DNA of 64,000 nt, from assembly GCA_016288155.1 (NCBI GenBank), contig JAEEYP010000056.1, positions 1-64,000 of the forward strand, written 5' to 3'. Source of the stretch: Clostridiales bacterium (GTDB taxonomy: Bacteria; Bacillota; Clostridia; Oscillospirales; CAG-272). A program made the translations under genes and the position numbers. Of the stretch, positions 34,980-45,357 are shown one piece after another (within the stretch, counting starts at the first letter, position 1; each line of letters opens with the position of its first letter). Under the pieces are notes generated by a model, which worked only from the letters and a program-made list of their open reading frames with translations, was not told where the DNA came from and searched no databases.

Positions 34980-35051
34980 GGCGACAAATGAAAAACGGCT
35001 CCGTGTCCGCGGCACGGAGCCGTTTTTCGCGCGGTCGGGACGGAGGAAGCG

Positions 35052-35894
35052 TCAGAAGAACTGTCTGACGTATTCCGTCGGCGACATGCCGATCTCCTTT
35101 CGGAAAAGCCTCGCAAAGTAATTCGGGTCGGAAAACCCGCTCATGCGCGCCGCCTCCGCGACGGAGTACGCGCCGGACAGGAGCAGATTTTTCGCGTGCA
35201 GGATCCGCTTGCGCTTGCGGTATTCCGCCGGAGAGCATCCGTACAAGCGGGTGAACAGCCGCCGGAAATGCGTTTCGCTCAGTCGGCACGTCCGCGCCAG
35301 TTCCGCTACGGGATGCTCCTCCGCGCACGCGCGGTCGAGCAGCTCCAGCGCGGGGAGGAGCGTCCGGTACGCGTCGGAGGAGACCGTGCGGCGCTCCGTT
35401 TCGACGAGATAGTCGTAAAGCAATCGGTAGAGCAGCGATCTGGCGATCACGCGGTACCCGCTCCCCTTCGCCTGCCAGACGGAAAGCAGTTCGTCAAAGG
35501 TATCGCGGTACCGCGGGAACTGCGCGGGATCCGTCACGTACCGGGACCGCCCCGAAAGGAGGGCGCTCAGAAAGGGAGAGGCGCTCAGCGCCTCCGCGTC
35601 CCGGCTGAGGCGGAAATTTGCCGTATAATGCACGAAGGGCTCCGGATCGCCGTTCTTCACGATATACGCGTCGTCGGAGGAAAGGAAAAACATCTGCCCC
35701 TTCTCCAGCGTCAGAGTCTCCGTCGGGAACACGAACGTGCCGCGCCCGGAGGCGCACAGCACGAGCCCGTCGATCATGCGTCCGGAGCGGTAGGAGTTCC
35801 AGACGTACTCCTCGACGAACCGGTTTTTATGCACGAGCAGGATCTCGTCCAGCCGGAAATCGAAATCCCTGATCGTCGTCAGCGCTTCCGCCAT
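35052..35894 (-). CDS. AraC family transcriptional regulator
   Basis: C-terminal double HTH: HPVAELARTCRLSETHFRRLFTRLYGCSPAEYRKRKRI…AARMSGFSDPNYFARLFRKEIGMSPTEYVRQ. Confidence 0.92.
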   Translation of the reverse strand: MAEALTTIRDFDFRLDEILLVHKNRFVEEYVWNSYRSGRMIDGLVLCASGRGTFVFPTETLTLEKGQMFFLSSDDAYIVKNGDPEPFVHYTANFRLSRDAEALSASPFLSALLSGRSRYVTDPAQFPRYRDTFDELLSVWQAKGSGYRVIARSLLYRLLYDYLVETERRTVSSDAYRTLLPALELLDRACAEEHPVAELARTCRLSETHFRRLFTRLYGCSPAEYRKRKRILHAKNLLLSGAYSVAEAARMSGFSDPNYFARLFRKEIGMSPTEYVRQFF

Positions 35895-35968
35895 GCCGCC
35901 GTCCCCCTTGACCGCATCCGTTTCCGGTATTGATTATACAAAAATCCGGAGCCGCCGTCAAGAGCGGC

Positions 35969-36688
35969 TCATTCGCTGCCGCGGCCGAAGATCGCGCGAA
36001 ACAGTTCCTCGGCGAAAAGCTCGTGCATCTCCCGGATCGGATGATTGATCCCGTTGGCGAGCAGCTTCGTCGTATCCTCCGTTTTGCTCCGCTCCTTCCA
36101 GAGCGCGTAGCAGTCGCAGACGGTCACGTCCATGTCCCCGGCGAGCGCGATCGCCGCGGCGATATACCGGTCGAAGCGGCCGCTGTTCTGTATCTCCGCC
36201 GTTCGCTGCGCCGTTTTGAGATGCTTTGGAGCGACCGCCTCGCCCACGTAGGTGTTCATCATGTTCGGCGTCAGAAAGATCACGTCCGTCCCCGCCGCCT
36301 GACAGCGGCGGAAGATCTCTCCGAGCGCGCCAAGATACTCCTCGAGCGGCCGGTGCACGTCGTTCAGCCCGAAATTCACGATCACGAGATCGGGGTCGTG
36401 CGCCAAGACCTGCTTGTCCATCCTCGCGAGCGAATCCTTCGCGGTGATGCCGCCGATCCCGGCGTTGATGACGTTCACGGGCGTGTAGCTGCGCACCGCG
36501 TGGAGTTTTTTCTTCAGGCGGTTCCAATACACGCTTTCATAATCGAACGTGCCGGACTCGAACGCCCCGTGCGTCACGCTGTCGCCGAAGGCGACGATCG
36601 TGATCGGACCGTTCGTACAAAGCCCCGTGTAGTCCTGCATCAGCTTTTCCCTGATTCTCCCGCCGACCTTCGGCATATCGTCATTCAT
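35969..36688 (-). CDS. SGNH/GDSL hydrolase
   Basis: IVAFGDSVTHGAFES (block I), DLVIVNFGLNDVHR, NHPIREMHELFAE. Confidence 0.88.
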   Translation of the reverse strand: MNDDMPKVGGRIREKLMQDYTGLCTNGPITIVAFGDSVTHGAFESGTFDYESVYWNRLKKKLHAVRSYTPVNVINAGIGGITAKDSLARMDKQVLAHDPDLVIVNFGLNDVHRPLEEYLGALGEIFRRCQAAGTDVIFLTPNMMNTYVGEAVAPKHLKTAQRTAEIQNSGRFDRYIAAAIALAGDMDVTVCDCYALWKERSKTEDTTKLLANGINHPIREMHELFAEELFRAIFGRGSE

Positions 36689-36730
36689 GTCCTTTTCCTC
36701 TCTTTCCGTCGTTTCGTCCCCATGCGCGGC

Positions 36731-39256
36731 TCATATCTCCCGTACCTCTCCGCTCGGATGCACGGCGTCCGGATCGCGCAGAAATTCGAGCTTCCGCCAA
36801 TCTCCCTTGTGCTCCGCGCACTTCGGGCCGACGTGCGCCGTGCCGGTGACGTGTTCGGCGATATAGCAGCCGCGTTTCGTGTCCCAGATCAGCGGGACGT
36901 TCGATCCCTTGACGAGGCAGCCGGGCGTCTTTCCAACGCCCACGACGGCGCGCCCGCCCTCGGGCGGATAGATCGTGAGCGTCGCGTCCCGCAGACCGGA
37001 GACGACGATACGCTCGTCCACCCAATGATGGGTGCGGGAGGAATCGCGCCGGGAGCTGATGCGGGAGCGCTCCTTCTGCCGGATATAAACGCGGCAGTCG
37101 GTATGCGTCCAGCGCGCCGTCGGATACGTCCCCACGCTATTCTCAATGATGAATTCCGTACCGTCGAAGGCGGGAGCGCCGTCCGGCGTCGTCATCTCCA
37201 CGCGGACCGTCGTATCCTTCGCGTAGGCGTTGAGCCACAGCGCCCGGCGGCACCGCGACAGATGAAGGATCGGGGAATTCGTTTTGATGTCGGGGTACAT
37301 GTCGCTCGTCACGTCCGCGAAGCGGAAGGTGATCCGATAGCCGAAGAAGGTGAGCGCGGCGCGCAGAAGGACGCTCGGAACGAAAGCCTCCGTCCTGTCC
37401 TTCTGGATCGGGAGCATCCCGTACGTCTCGTGCGGGAAGGAACCGCGGATCCACACGAGGTTCCCGTTCACCGTCATGTACGCGCGCTCCGCCTCCCCGG
37501 CCGCGACGGACGCAGGCGCCGCGACGCCCTCCCTCGCCCTCTCGCGGATCCCGCCGCCGGACAACAGCGACAGGTGCGTGAGCGTATCCGACCACGCGCC
37601 GTTCTCAGGCGTGTCGAGCGGGAGTTCCGTGCGGACCGTCATCTCACCCTCGATCGGCGTGTCCAGCGTGACGCCGAGGGCGGCGCGCATCCGCTCGGAA
37701 GCGTGTTCCGTCGTGCCGAAAAGGATCACGCGGGCGCCGCGCCCGACGGCGTCGAGGATCGCCTCCTCCAGCGCGCTGTCCGCCTCGGGGACGGGCGTCA
37801 CGAGGATCGTGCCGAGCAGGTTGTCCCTGTCGGCGGCGATGAAATTCGCGTCCGAGATCACCGTATTGATCGGAAAGCCGAGATCGATCGCCGACTCGAT
37901 GAACCAGTCGTCCATGAAGATCCGTTCCATATGCCCCTCGCGGAGCCCGATTTTGCAGTAAGTGTCAAAGGGATAGACCCACGTCACGAGCCCCGCCTCG
38001 TCCGGGTAGTCGTTGAACGCCGCGAGCAGATGCGGGATCACCTCGTTGGGGCAGCGGTCCGGCAGCCGTCCGAAGGAATCGTCGGCGCTCAGAAACGTCA
38101 GCCCCATCGGCTTCGTCACGCGGCAGTCCGCATCGAGGCGCGCGATGGAGAGCGGGAGATAGATGTCGTGGGGAGAACGGTCGTAGCGGTCGAACCAAGG
38201 CGAGTTGAGCCACCAGGGATCGTGGATATAGTACCGCATCTGGAAGCCGTGCTTCGGCAGCTCGGCGATATGGGACATGTATCCCGCCATCTCGATCCCG
38301 AACCGATAGAGGAGCGGCGCCCACGGAGAGTTCGGCGGCGCGATGATGCTCTGGCGGTAGATCGTGTCGATGGGACAGCCGTGCGCGGAGATGTCCATGC
38401 CCGTCGAGAGATTGCTCCCGCGCGTCTCGACGCGCATGTCCCCGACCTCGCGGGAAAAATACGTCCAGAATTCCTCGATATCTCCCCGGATCTTCTCCGC
38501 GTTCGCGAAATCGAATCTCTCTCCGTCGAACAGCTCGCCCGTCCAGTTCCAGGACGCGAGAGAAAAGCCGAAGCCGTTCGAGAGCCATATGTAATCAAAG
38601 CCCGTATCGCGCCTCAGCGCCGTGAACTGCCGCCCGAGGAACTCGCCGAGGTGCGTCCCCTCCGGGATCCCGTCCGGGTAGGCGGCGTACCGGCGGTCGT
38701 CCGCGTGCAGGCGCGACGCGCAGTGGAGCCACTGCCGGATCCCCATCGTCCGCCGGGACGCCTCCGGATGCCGGTTGAACTTGAACTCGGACCACGCGAA
38801 TTCCGGTCCCGGATCGAAGGTCTCGCCGACGGCGATCTCGAATCCCGTCACCTCCCGCCCGACGCGCTTGAGGGTGGAGATGATCTCCTTCAGATCGCGG
38901 TAGGACATTTCCGGGGGATTTTCGATATAATGGATCGGGAACGAGTGGAGGTCGTAGTCGGCGTTCCGCTTTTCCTGTGGGACGTCCCGGTGCCAGTTGC
39001 CGATCCCGATGTACTGGCACCACTCGAAGGTATCGTCCAGATCGCCGCTGTAATCGAGGATCTCGCTGCCGTCGCTCGTCCAGATGAGCACGGAGCATCC
39101 GTCCGCGCGGCACAGAAGCGGCATCCACTGCTCGAAAAGATGGCGCGCGGCCGCTTCATAACCTTGTGCCGATTTGTCCCGTCCGAACGGCTTGAGACTG
39201 ATCTCAAGGCTCACCCGTCCCGCCGACGTCGAGGCACGGTATTCGTAATCAAACAT
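36731..39256 (-). CDS. Large uncharacterised protein, glycoside-hydrolase-like
   Basis: 841 aa; aromatic/acidic TIM-barrel-like text (IAVGETFDPGPEFAWSEFKFNRH, YIWLSNGFGFSLASWNW, YYIHDPWWLNSPW); no family confidently recognised. Confidence 0.5.
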   Translation of the reverse strand: MFDYEYRASTSAGRVSLEISLKPFGRDKSAQGYEAAARHLFEQWMPLLCRADGCSVLIWTSDGSEILDYSGDLDDTFEWCQYIGIGNWHRDVPQEKRNADYDLHSFPIHYIENPPEMSYRDLKEIISTLKRVGREVTGFEIAVGETFDPGPEFAWSEFKFNRHPEASRRTMGIRQWLHCASRLHADDRRYAAYPDGIPEGTHLGEFLGRQFTALRRDTGFDYIWLSNGFGFSLASWNWTGELFDGERFDFANAEKIRGDIEEFWTYFSREVGDMRVETRGSNLSTGMDISAHGCPIDTIYRQSIIAPPNSPWAPLLYRFGIEMAGYMSHIAELPKHGFQMRYYIHDPWWLNSPWFDRYDRSPHDIYLPLSIARLDADCRVTKPMGLTFLSADDSFGRLPDRCPNEVIPHLLAAFNDYPDEAGLVTWVYPFDTYCKIGLREGHMERIFMDDWFIESAIDLGFPINTVISDANFIAADRDNLLGTILVTPVPEADSALEEAILDAVGRGARVILFGTTEHASERMRAALGVTLDTPIEGEMTVRTELPLDTPENGAWSDTLTHLSLLSGGGIRERAREGVAAPASVAAGEAERAYMTVNGNLVWIRGSFPHETYGMLPIQKDRTEAFVPSVLLRAALTFFGYRITFRFADVTSDMYPDIKTNSPILHLSRCRRALWLNAYAKDTTVRVEMTTPDGAPAFDGTEFIIENSVGTYPTARWTHTDCRVYIRQKERSRISSRRDSSRTHHWVDERIVVSGLRDATLTIYPPEGGRAVVGVGKTPGCLVKGSNVPLIWDTKRGCYIAEHVTGTAHVGPKCAEHKGDWRKLEFLRDPDAVHPSGEVREI

Positions 39257-39276
39257 AGTACAGCCTCCTGGTTTCG

Positions 39277-40710
39277 TTATAGGACGCGCGTGGAATCAAG
39301 ATCCATCATCCGCGCGAACGTTTCGATCTCCTCCGTATGATCCCCGACGCCGAGCGCGAGGTGATGGGTCGGCGCGGCGGAACACCATCGCTCGACGCAT
39401 TCGGTCACCGGAAGCCCGAAGCGGCAGCGGGTATTCGTATTTCCCGTCTGCGGGATCGCGCCGGAGACCGATTCGCCCAACGCGGAGATCAGCCTCATCC
39501 TGCCGTCCGCGCCCACCGAGCAGGAAAGCAGCGTGACCGGTCCCGTCTTCAGGCGGAACTCGACGGAGAGGCCGCTTCCCGGCTTTCCGTGAAAGGTCTT
39601 CAGCTTGCGGATCACGGGACGCCCGTCGCTGACGGAGAGATTGTGCGGACCGTCGTGCCCGATCAGCACGAGGTCGTCCCGGATATCGAACGGATGCCAC
39701 TCCGCGAACGATCCGCCGCCTCCGACGCGGTTCATCACGAGCATGGCGGCGGCGGTCTTCAGATCCGCCTCGCCGGCGAGCGGGATGCCGCGGCTGGTCA
39801 AAAGAGAATTGCCGAGGATCAGATTCGCCGCGATCTTCTCCTCCTCGCTTCCCGGGATCCCGCGGTAGAAGTACGCGAGCGCGCTCAGACCGTTCTCCTC
39901 GACGAGGGCGTCCAGTCCGACGGCGCACCGCGCCGCGAAAGCGAGATCTTCCTCGCCGACGAAGTCGGTCAGCGGATCCTCGGACGGCGTGCAGACGGTA
40001 AAGACCGAGCGGATCTCCTCGATCTTCCGGGCGACCGCGCCGGGGGACGCATCCCGGACCAGCGTCACGAGATCGCCGAATTCAAGCATTTTCACGTGGG
40101 CGCCGAAGGACGCCGCGAACGCCGTCGGATCCGTGTTCATGTCGTACATCCCGTCGTAAGTATGTCCGAGATATCCGAACTTCGCGTAACGGAACGCCGC
40201 CTTTGCCGCGATCGCGCGCTCCAGCGCGCGCATCCGCCGCGTGATCCGCTCCGTTTCGCTCGCGGCGGCGGCGACGAGGAACGGCTTCGGCGCGCCGAGC
40301 CGCGCGTACACCCCGACGAACTCCGGCAGAGAGCAGATATCGTCGTTTTCCAGCTGGGTACGGGTCGTCGCGTGTTCATAATCCAGCGCGTCCAGCGGCT
40401 GGAGCGCGACGAGGATCTGCGGCACGCGAAGATATTTCGCAAAGGGGAACACCGTCTGCGACGTAACGTACGTGGACATGACGATGTACAAGGCGTCAAG
40501 GTCCTCTCCCATCGCCCGCTTGAGGCAGATAAGAGAGGAGTCGAGATCGTCGGCAAAGCCGAGATCGACCGTCTCGACCGCGTCCGAAAAATATCCGTGC
40601 AGGGCAGCCTGTTTCTGCGTCAGCTTTTCGCGCAGACCGTCGAACTGCGCCCAATAGGCGCAGTGTCCCATTCCGATGATGCCGATCCTCGGCTTTCTCG
40701 TATGCTTCAA
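39277..40710 (-). CDS. L-arabinose/L-fucose isomerase family-like protein
   Basis: RIGIIGMGHCAYWAQFDGLREKL; ALYIVMSTYVTSQTVFPFAKYLRVPQILVALQP; GHDGPHNLSVSDGRPVIRKLKTFHGKPGSGLSVEF. Confidence 0.7.
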   Translation of the reverse strand: MKHTRKPRIGIIGMGHCAYWAQFDGLREKLTQKQAALHGYFSDAVETVDLGFADDLDSSLICLKRAMGEDLDALYIVMSTYVTSQTVFPFAKYLRVPQILVALQPLDALDYEHATTRTQLENDDICSLPEFVGVYARLGAPKPFLVAAAASETERITRRMRALERAIAAKAAFRYAKFGYLGHTYDGMYDMNTDPTAFAASFGAHVKMLEFGDLVTLVRDASPGAVARKIEEIRSVFTVCTPSEDPLTDFVGEEDLAFAARCAVGLDALVEENGLSALAYFYRGIPGSEEEKIAANLILGNSLLTSRGIPLAGEADLKTAAAMLVMNRVGGGGSFAEWHPFDIRDDLVLIGHDGPHNLSVSDGRPVIRKLKTFHGKPGSGLSVEFRLKTGPVTLLSCSVGADGRMRLISALGESVSGAIPQTGNTNTRCRFGLPVTECVERWCSAAPTHHLALGVGDHTEEIETFARMMDLDSTRVL

Positions 40711-40842
40711 CGGCGTCCTCCCGTCATTCGTTTATGAGTAGATCCATGATACCGAAAACCTCGCGGCAAGTAAAGGCATTTTCCCGTCATTATAGCACAA
40801 ATCGACCCTGTCCGTTCTTCTGCGCCGCGCGGGGCGGGGATA

Positions 40843-40872
40843 AGAAAGGATCCCGTCAGAGCGGGATCCTTT
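40843..40872 (-). terminator. Rho-independent terminator
   Basis: AAAGGATCCCG tcaga GCGGGATCCTTT downstream of 40901..41863. Confidence 0.75.
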
Positions 40873-40900
40873 GCGGCAGGACGTTTCCCGCGCCGCCGTT

Positions 40901-41863
40901 TCACGCAGGATCGATCCGACTGCGCGTCCCGCCGTCAAGGAACGAGCGGATATTGGCGGCGATCTCGTCGATGCAGCGCTGCCGCGCCTCGACGGCGCCC
41001 CACGCCATATGCGGCGTCAGGCACACGTTCGGCAGTCCGCGCAGCGCGTACAGCGGGCTGTCCGCCGCCAGCGGCTCCGCGGAATAGACGTCGGTGGCGA
41101 ATCCGCCGAGCCGTCCCTCGAGGATCGCCTCTGCCACCGCCGCCTCGTCGGTCACGGCGCCGCGCGCCGTATTGACGAGCAGCGCGCCCGGACGCATCAG
41201 GGCGAGCCGTTCCCGGGAGACCATCCCGCGCGTCTCGTCCGTCAGCGGCACGTGGACCGTTACGACGTCGGAGCGGCGGAACAGCGTATCCGCGTCCGCC
41301 GCCTCCCACAGCGGATCCTTCCCTCTCCGGCAGACGAGCACGCGGCATCCGAACGCGTCCGCGATGCGCGCGACGCGCCCGCCGATATGTCCCGCTCCGA
41401 GCACGCCCCACGTCTTCCCCGCGAGTTCGGTGAAGGCGGGCGTCAATCGGTTGGCGATGCCGGAGGCGGTGTACGCCCCGCTGCGCACGTACTCCGTATA
41501 CGTCGGCAGGCGGAGCAGGAGCGTCAGAACGAGCGCGGCGGTCAGCTGCGCCACGCTGTCCGTCGAATAGGCGGCGACGTTGCACACAGCGATTCGGTGC
41601 GCACGGCAGTACGCGAGGTCGATATTGTCGTATCCCGTCGCCGCGACGCAGATCAGCCGCAGGCTGTCGGCGCCGGCGAGCGTTTTTTCGTTCATCAGGC
41701 ATTTGTTGACGACGGCGGTCTCCGCCCCGGCGAGCCGGGAAGCGATCTCCTCCGGCGCCGTCACGTCATAGACGGCCGTTTCTCCCAGCGCCTCAACGGA
41801 AGAAAGGGTGATATCGTCCCCGAGCGTCGCCGCGTCCAGAAACACGATGCGCATCCGCGTCAC
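40901..41863 (-). CDS. D-2-hydroxyacid dehydrogenase
   Basis: TWGVLGAGHIGGRVARIADAFGCRVLVCRR NAD motif; LMRPGALLVNTARGAVTDEAAVAEAI; H in VCLTPHMAWG. Confidence 0.92.
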   Translation of the reverse strand: MTRMRIVFLDAATLGDDITLSSVEALGETAVYDVTAPEEIASRLAGAETAVVNKCLMNEKTLAGADSLRLICVAATGYDNIDLAYCRAHRIAVCNVAAYSTDSVAQLTAALVLTLLLRLPTYTEYVRSGAYTASGIANRLTPAFTELAGKTWGVLGAGHIGGRVARIADAFGCRVLVCRRGKDPLWEAADADTLFRRSDVVTVHVPLTDETRGMVSRERLALMRPGALLVNTARGAVTDEAAVAEAILEGRLGGFATDVYSAEPLAADSPLYALRGLPNVCLTPHMAWGAVEARQRCIDEIAANIRSFLDGGTRSRIDPA

Positions 41864-42774
41864 TCTCCTTCCCCGTTATCCTTACGCGCCGCCCGCTTCT
41901 CCCTCCGCGCGGAGAGGATCTCCGTGAGCGGGAAGACGTACTTCGCGCCGCAGAAGCGGCATTCCGTCTCGACGGGCGTCCCCGCCCGCTCCAGTTCCCC
42001 CATGTCCTCCTCGCCGAGAGAGACCAGCGCGTTTTTGTATTTTTCCCGGCTGCACGCGCAGCGGTATTCCACTGCGTACGCGTCGAAGACGTCATATTCG
42101 ATCCCCTCGAAGATCATGGCGAGGATCTCCCCGGCGGTGCGCCCGTTTTCGATCAGCAGCGAGAGGGAGCCGAGCGCCGTCACGTTGCGCTCGAGGATCG
42201 GGATCAGCGCCTCGTCGGCGCCGGGCATCATCTGAAGAAGGAAGCCGCCCGCCGCCTTGCAGGTGCAGTCCGTCGCCGCGCGGACGCCGAGCGCGCACAC
42301 GGTCGGCGTCTGCTCGCTCGTCACGTAGTATTGGGAAATATCGTCGCCGATCTCCCCGCTCACGAGCGGAGAGAGGCCGACGTACGGCTCCCCCTCTCCG
42401 AGGTCGCGGATCACGGCGAGCGAGCCGCGCCCCACGGCGCCGCCCACGTCCAGCTTTCCCTGTGCGTTCGGCGGAAGCTCGGCAAGCGGATTTTCTGCGT
42501 ATCCGCGCACGTTGCCCATATAGTCGCTGACGCACAAGATCGTCCCGATCGGGCCGTCGCCCCTGATCTGGAGCGTCAGCGATTCTTTTTTATCCTTGAG
42601 CAGCGAACCCATGAGCGACGCCGCCGTCAGGCACCTGCCGAGCGCCGCCGTCGCCGTTTTCGCGGTCTTGTGGATCTCGTGAGCGCGCTCTACGATCGAC
42701 GTGGTCTCGGCGTAGACGAGGCGGACGCTGCCGTCGCGCGTCATGGCGCGCGTGATGCTGGATCCTGAATTCAT
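41860..42774 (-). CDS. hslO: Hsp33 family redox-regulated chaperone
   Basis: HKTAKTATAALGRCLTAASLMGSLLKD…IRGDGPIGTILCVSDYMGNVRGYAENP; C-terminal CACS…CRFCGAKYVF. Confidence 0.93.
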   Translation of the reverse strand: MNSGSSITRAMTRDGSVRLVYAETTSIVERAHEIHKTAKTATAALGRCLTAASLMGSLLKDKKESLTLQIRGDGPIGTILCVSDYMGNVRGYAENPLAELPPNAQGKLDVGGAVGRGSLAVIRDLGEGEPYVGLSPLVSGEIGDDISQYYVTSEQTPTVCALGVRAATDCTCKAAGGFLLQMMPGADEALIPILERNVTALGSLSLLIENGRTAGEILAMIFEGIEYDVFDAYAVEYRCACSREKYKNALVSLGEEDMGELERAGTPVETECRFCGAKYVFPLTEILSARREKRAARKDNGEGE

Positions 42775-42920
42775 TCGTATCCTCTCTTTTCGATTTCCTT
42801 ATGCCCGTACATTGTAGCATGTTCCGCCGCCGATGTCAAGATGCGCGCGCCGGAGGACGGGGACGGCGCGCGGCAAAGACGGTCCGGAAAAAGAAAGGAT
42901 CCCTGCCGGGATCCTTCGCA

Positions 42921-43778
42921 TTATTGATCGATCAGGATGATCTCCGCGCCGTTTTGCAGATCCGCGGCGGATACCGTTACGTCCGCGCCTTTCACTTCAA
43001 AGGTCTCAACGGAAGAGCCAAGGAACGCATTCGCTCCGATTTTCCGGAACGTCTGCGGCGCTTCGACTTTCTTTATGCTCCGGCATCCGCGGAACGCGTT
43101 TTCACCGATATACAGGCAGCTTTCCGGCAGAACGTACGTCTCGCTCGACCTGCCGCAGGGGTACGCCATGAGGACGTCCGCGGAATGATTGTACAAAACG
43201 CCGTCGACGTCCCGGACGTAACTGCTCCGGTCCGGTACGTCGTAGGCGTAGATATTCTCAAGTTTCACGCAGCCATCAAACGCGTCGCAGGCAGGATTGT
43301 ACAGCGTCGCCGCCAGCGTGATCTCCCTCAGTTGCGCGCACCCGGAGAACGCTTTTTCCCCGACGCCCTCGAGCACGCCCGTGAAGGTGATCTTCTCAAA
43401 GGCGCATCCCGCAAAGGCGTACGGCATAACGGCCGCGCACGACGCCGGCGCGGTATATTCCGTCCCCGGCTTCGCCGCCGGACAGCAGACCAGGTCTCCC
43501 CCGTCCGCGGTGAACAGCACGCCGTCAACGGAAGCATATCTGCCGCCGTCCTCCGCCTCGATCGCCTCGAGGTTCCCGCATCCGAGGAAGGCGCCGTACT
43601 CGATCTCCGTTACGTCGGCGTGGATCCGTATCCGTTTTACGTTCTTGTTCCCGGCATACATCTCCGCGGTGATCGCCGTCACGTCCCGCGGGACGGTGAT
43701 CTCCGTCTCCGTCCGCGCACAGGATGCGAGCGCCGCAAGAAGACCGGCCACCGCCAAAAGCAAAAGAAACCGCTTCAT
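42921..43778 (-). CDS. BspA-type leucine-rich-repeat lipoprotein
   Basis: Lipobox LAALASC; VMPYAFAGCAFEKITFTGVLEGVGEKAFSGCAQLREITLAATL repeats. Confidence 0.85.
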   Translation of the reverse strand: MKRFLLLLAVAGLLAALASCARTETEITVPRDVTAITAEMYAGNKNVKRIRIHADVTEIEYGAFLGCGNLEAIEAEDGGRYASVDGVLFTADGGDLVCCPAAKPGTEYTAPASCAAVMPYAFAGCAFEKITFTGVLEGVGEKAFSGCAQLREITLAATLYNPACDAFDGCVKLENIYAYDVPDRSSYVRDVDGVLYNHSADVLMAYPCGRSSETYVLPESCLYIGENAFRGCRSIKKVEAPQTFRKIGANAFLGSSVETFEVKGADVTVSAADLQNGAEIILIDQ

Positions 43779-43996
43779 TTTCCTGCTCCTTTTTCTTCAC
43801 GAATAAACCGCGCGCCGTCCGCGCTTTCCGTCCACGCATTCATTATACAACACGGGTCCTGCCCTGTCAAGGCGTCCCCCTCGCCGCGGATGAGGAAAAA
43901 TGTAAACAATGTTTAACGATTTGCATTTTTTCCGCATAAAAGCACGGGCAGGAAAAATACTATCCGTGAAACCAACAGAAAGGAATTTCAGCGATT

Positions 43997-45265
43997 ATGA
44001 GAATCAGATGCAAAGCGTTCTTTCTTGCCGCCCTGTGCCTGTCCCTTTTGTCCGTGAGCGCGGCGGCCGCCGTCCTCTCCCCCGGGCTTTCGCTGATCGC
44101 CGCCCAAAGCACCATGACGAAGACCGGCAATCGGTACACGGGCGTCGTATTCAGCGGAGACGATTTCAAAAACGCCCTCTCTCTGCGGGATCTTGACGGG
44201 ATCACCGTGACGTCCCTGCCCGCCCCCGCCTCGGGCACGCTGTATCTCGGAGACATGCCGGTCGCGGTCAACCAGCGCATCTCCGCCGCCAATCTGAGCA
44301 GGCTCCGCTTCGAGCCGACAAACGGCGAGACGCAGGGCGCCTTCACCTTCAGCGAAAGTGAAGAATATTCCGTCACCTGCGTCATGCGCATCATCGATAC
44401 GGTCAACTACGCGCCGAGCGTCTCCGCCTTCGCCGACACGACCGCCGCAAGAACGATGAAGGATATCACCTGCTGCGGGACGCTCGGCGCCTACGATCCG
44501 GAGGGAGACGCGCTCCGGTACGAGATCGTCTCCCAGCCGAAGAAGGGGCTGATCACGCTCACCGACGCGGCGCACGGCGATTTCCGCTATACGCCCTATG
44601 AGGGGTATTCCGGAACGGATACGTTCAGCTACCGCGTATGCGACGCGAACGGAAACTATTCCACCGCCGTGCCGGTAAACGTGGAGATCTCCCACAAAAA
44701 CACGCGCCTCGTGTTCGCCGACATGACGGAGCACTGGGCGCACAGCGCCGCGATCGAAATGGCGGACGCCGGGATCATGACGTACGCCGAGGAGAACGGC
44801 GCGCCGGTCTTCCGCCCGGAGGAAACGGTGAAGCGCGAGGAATTCCTCGTCATGGTCATGAAGGTGTTCGGCGCAAAGGATCTGAGCGGCGACGCGGCGA
44901 CGGGCTTCTCCGACAATGACGAGATCACGCCGGAATACCGCGGATACGTGCGCGCCGCGCGCCGCGGCGGGATCGTGCGCGGCACGGAAGAAAACGGCGC
45001 TTTCCTCTTCCGTCCCGGCGAAGCGATCACCCGCGCGGAGACGGCGGTGATGCTGAACAACATCATCGGCGCCGAGGTGCCGCTCCAGGTCTCGCTCTTC
45101 TCGGATAACGACGCGATCCCCGCGTGGGCGCAGAGCGCGCTGTACGCGCTGAACGATATCGGGATCCTGCGCGGGACCGGCGCCGGCTCGGCGTCGCCGT
45201 ACGCGAGCATCACGCGCGCGCAGGCGGCGCAGATCCTCTCGAACCTCCGCGCTTACGTGGGATGA
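43997..45265 (+). CDS. S-layer homology domain protein with cadherin/Ig-like repeats
   Basis: Signal peptide; GAYDPEGDALRYEIVSQPKKGLITL…DFRYTPYEGYSGTDTFSYRVCDANG; three SLH-like blocks from FADMTEHWAHSAAIEMADAGI. Confidence 0.88.
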   Translation: MRIRCKAFFLAALCLSLLSVSAAAAVLSPGLSLIAAQSTMTKTGNRYTGVVFSGDDFKNALSLRDLDGITVTSLPAPASGTLYLGDMPVAVNQRISAANLSRLRFEPTNGETQGAFTFSESEEYSVTCVMRIIDTVNYAPSVSAFADTTAARTMKDITCCGTLGAYDPEGDALRYEIVSQPKKGLITLTDAAHGDFRYTPYEGYSGTDTFSYRVCDANGNYSTAVPVNVEISHKNTRLVFADMTEHWAHSAAIEMADAGIMTYAEENGAPVFRPEETVKREEFLVMVMKVFGAKDLSGDAATGFSDNDEITPEYRGYVRAARRGGIVRGTEENGAFLFRPGEAITRAETAVMLNNIIGAEVPLQVSLFSDNDAIPAWAQSALYALNDIGILRGTGAGSASPYASITRAQAAQILSNLRAYVG

Positions 45266-45357
45266 ACGTGTATAAAAACGGAAAAACGGCGGTATACTCC
45301 TTTCGTACCGGAAAACGGTACGGCGTAACCGCCACTCCATCATGAAAGGAAATTACC

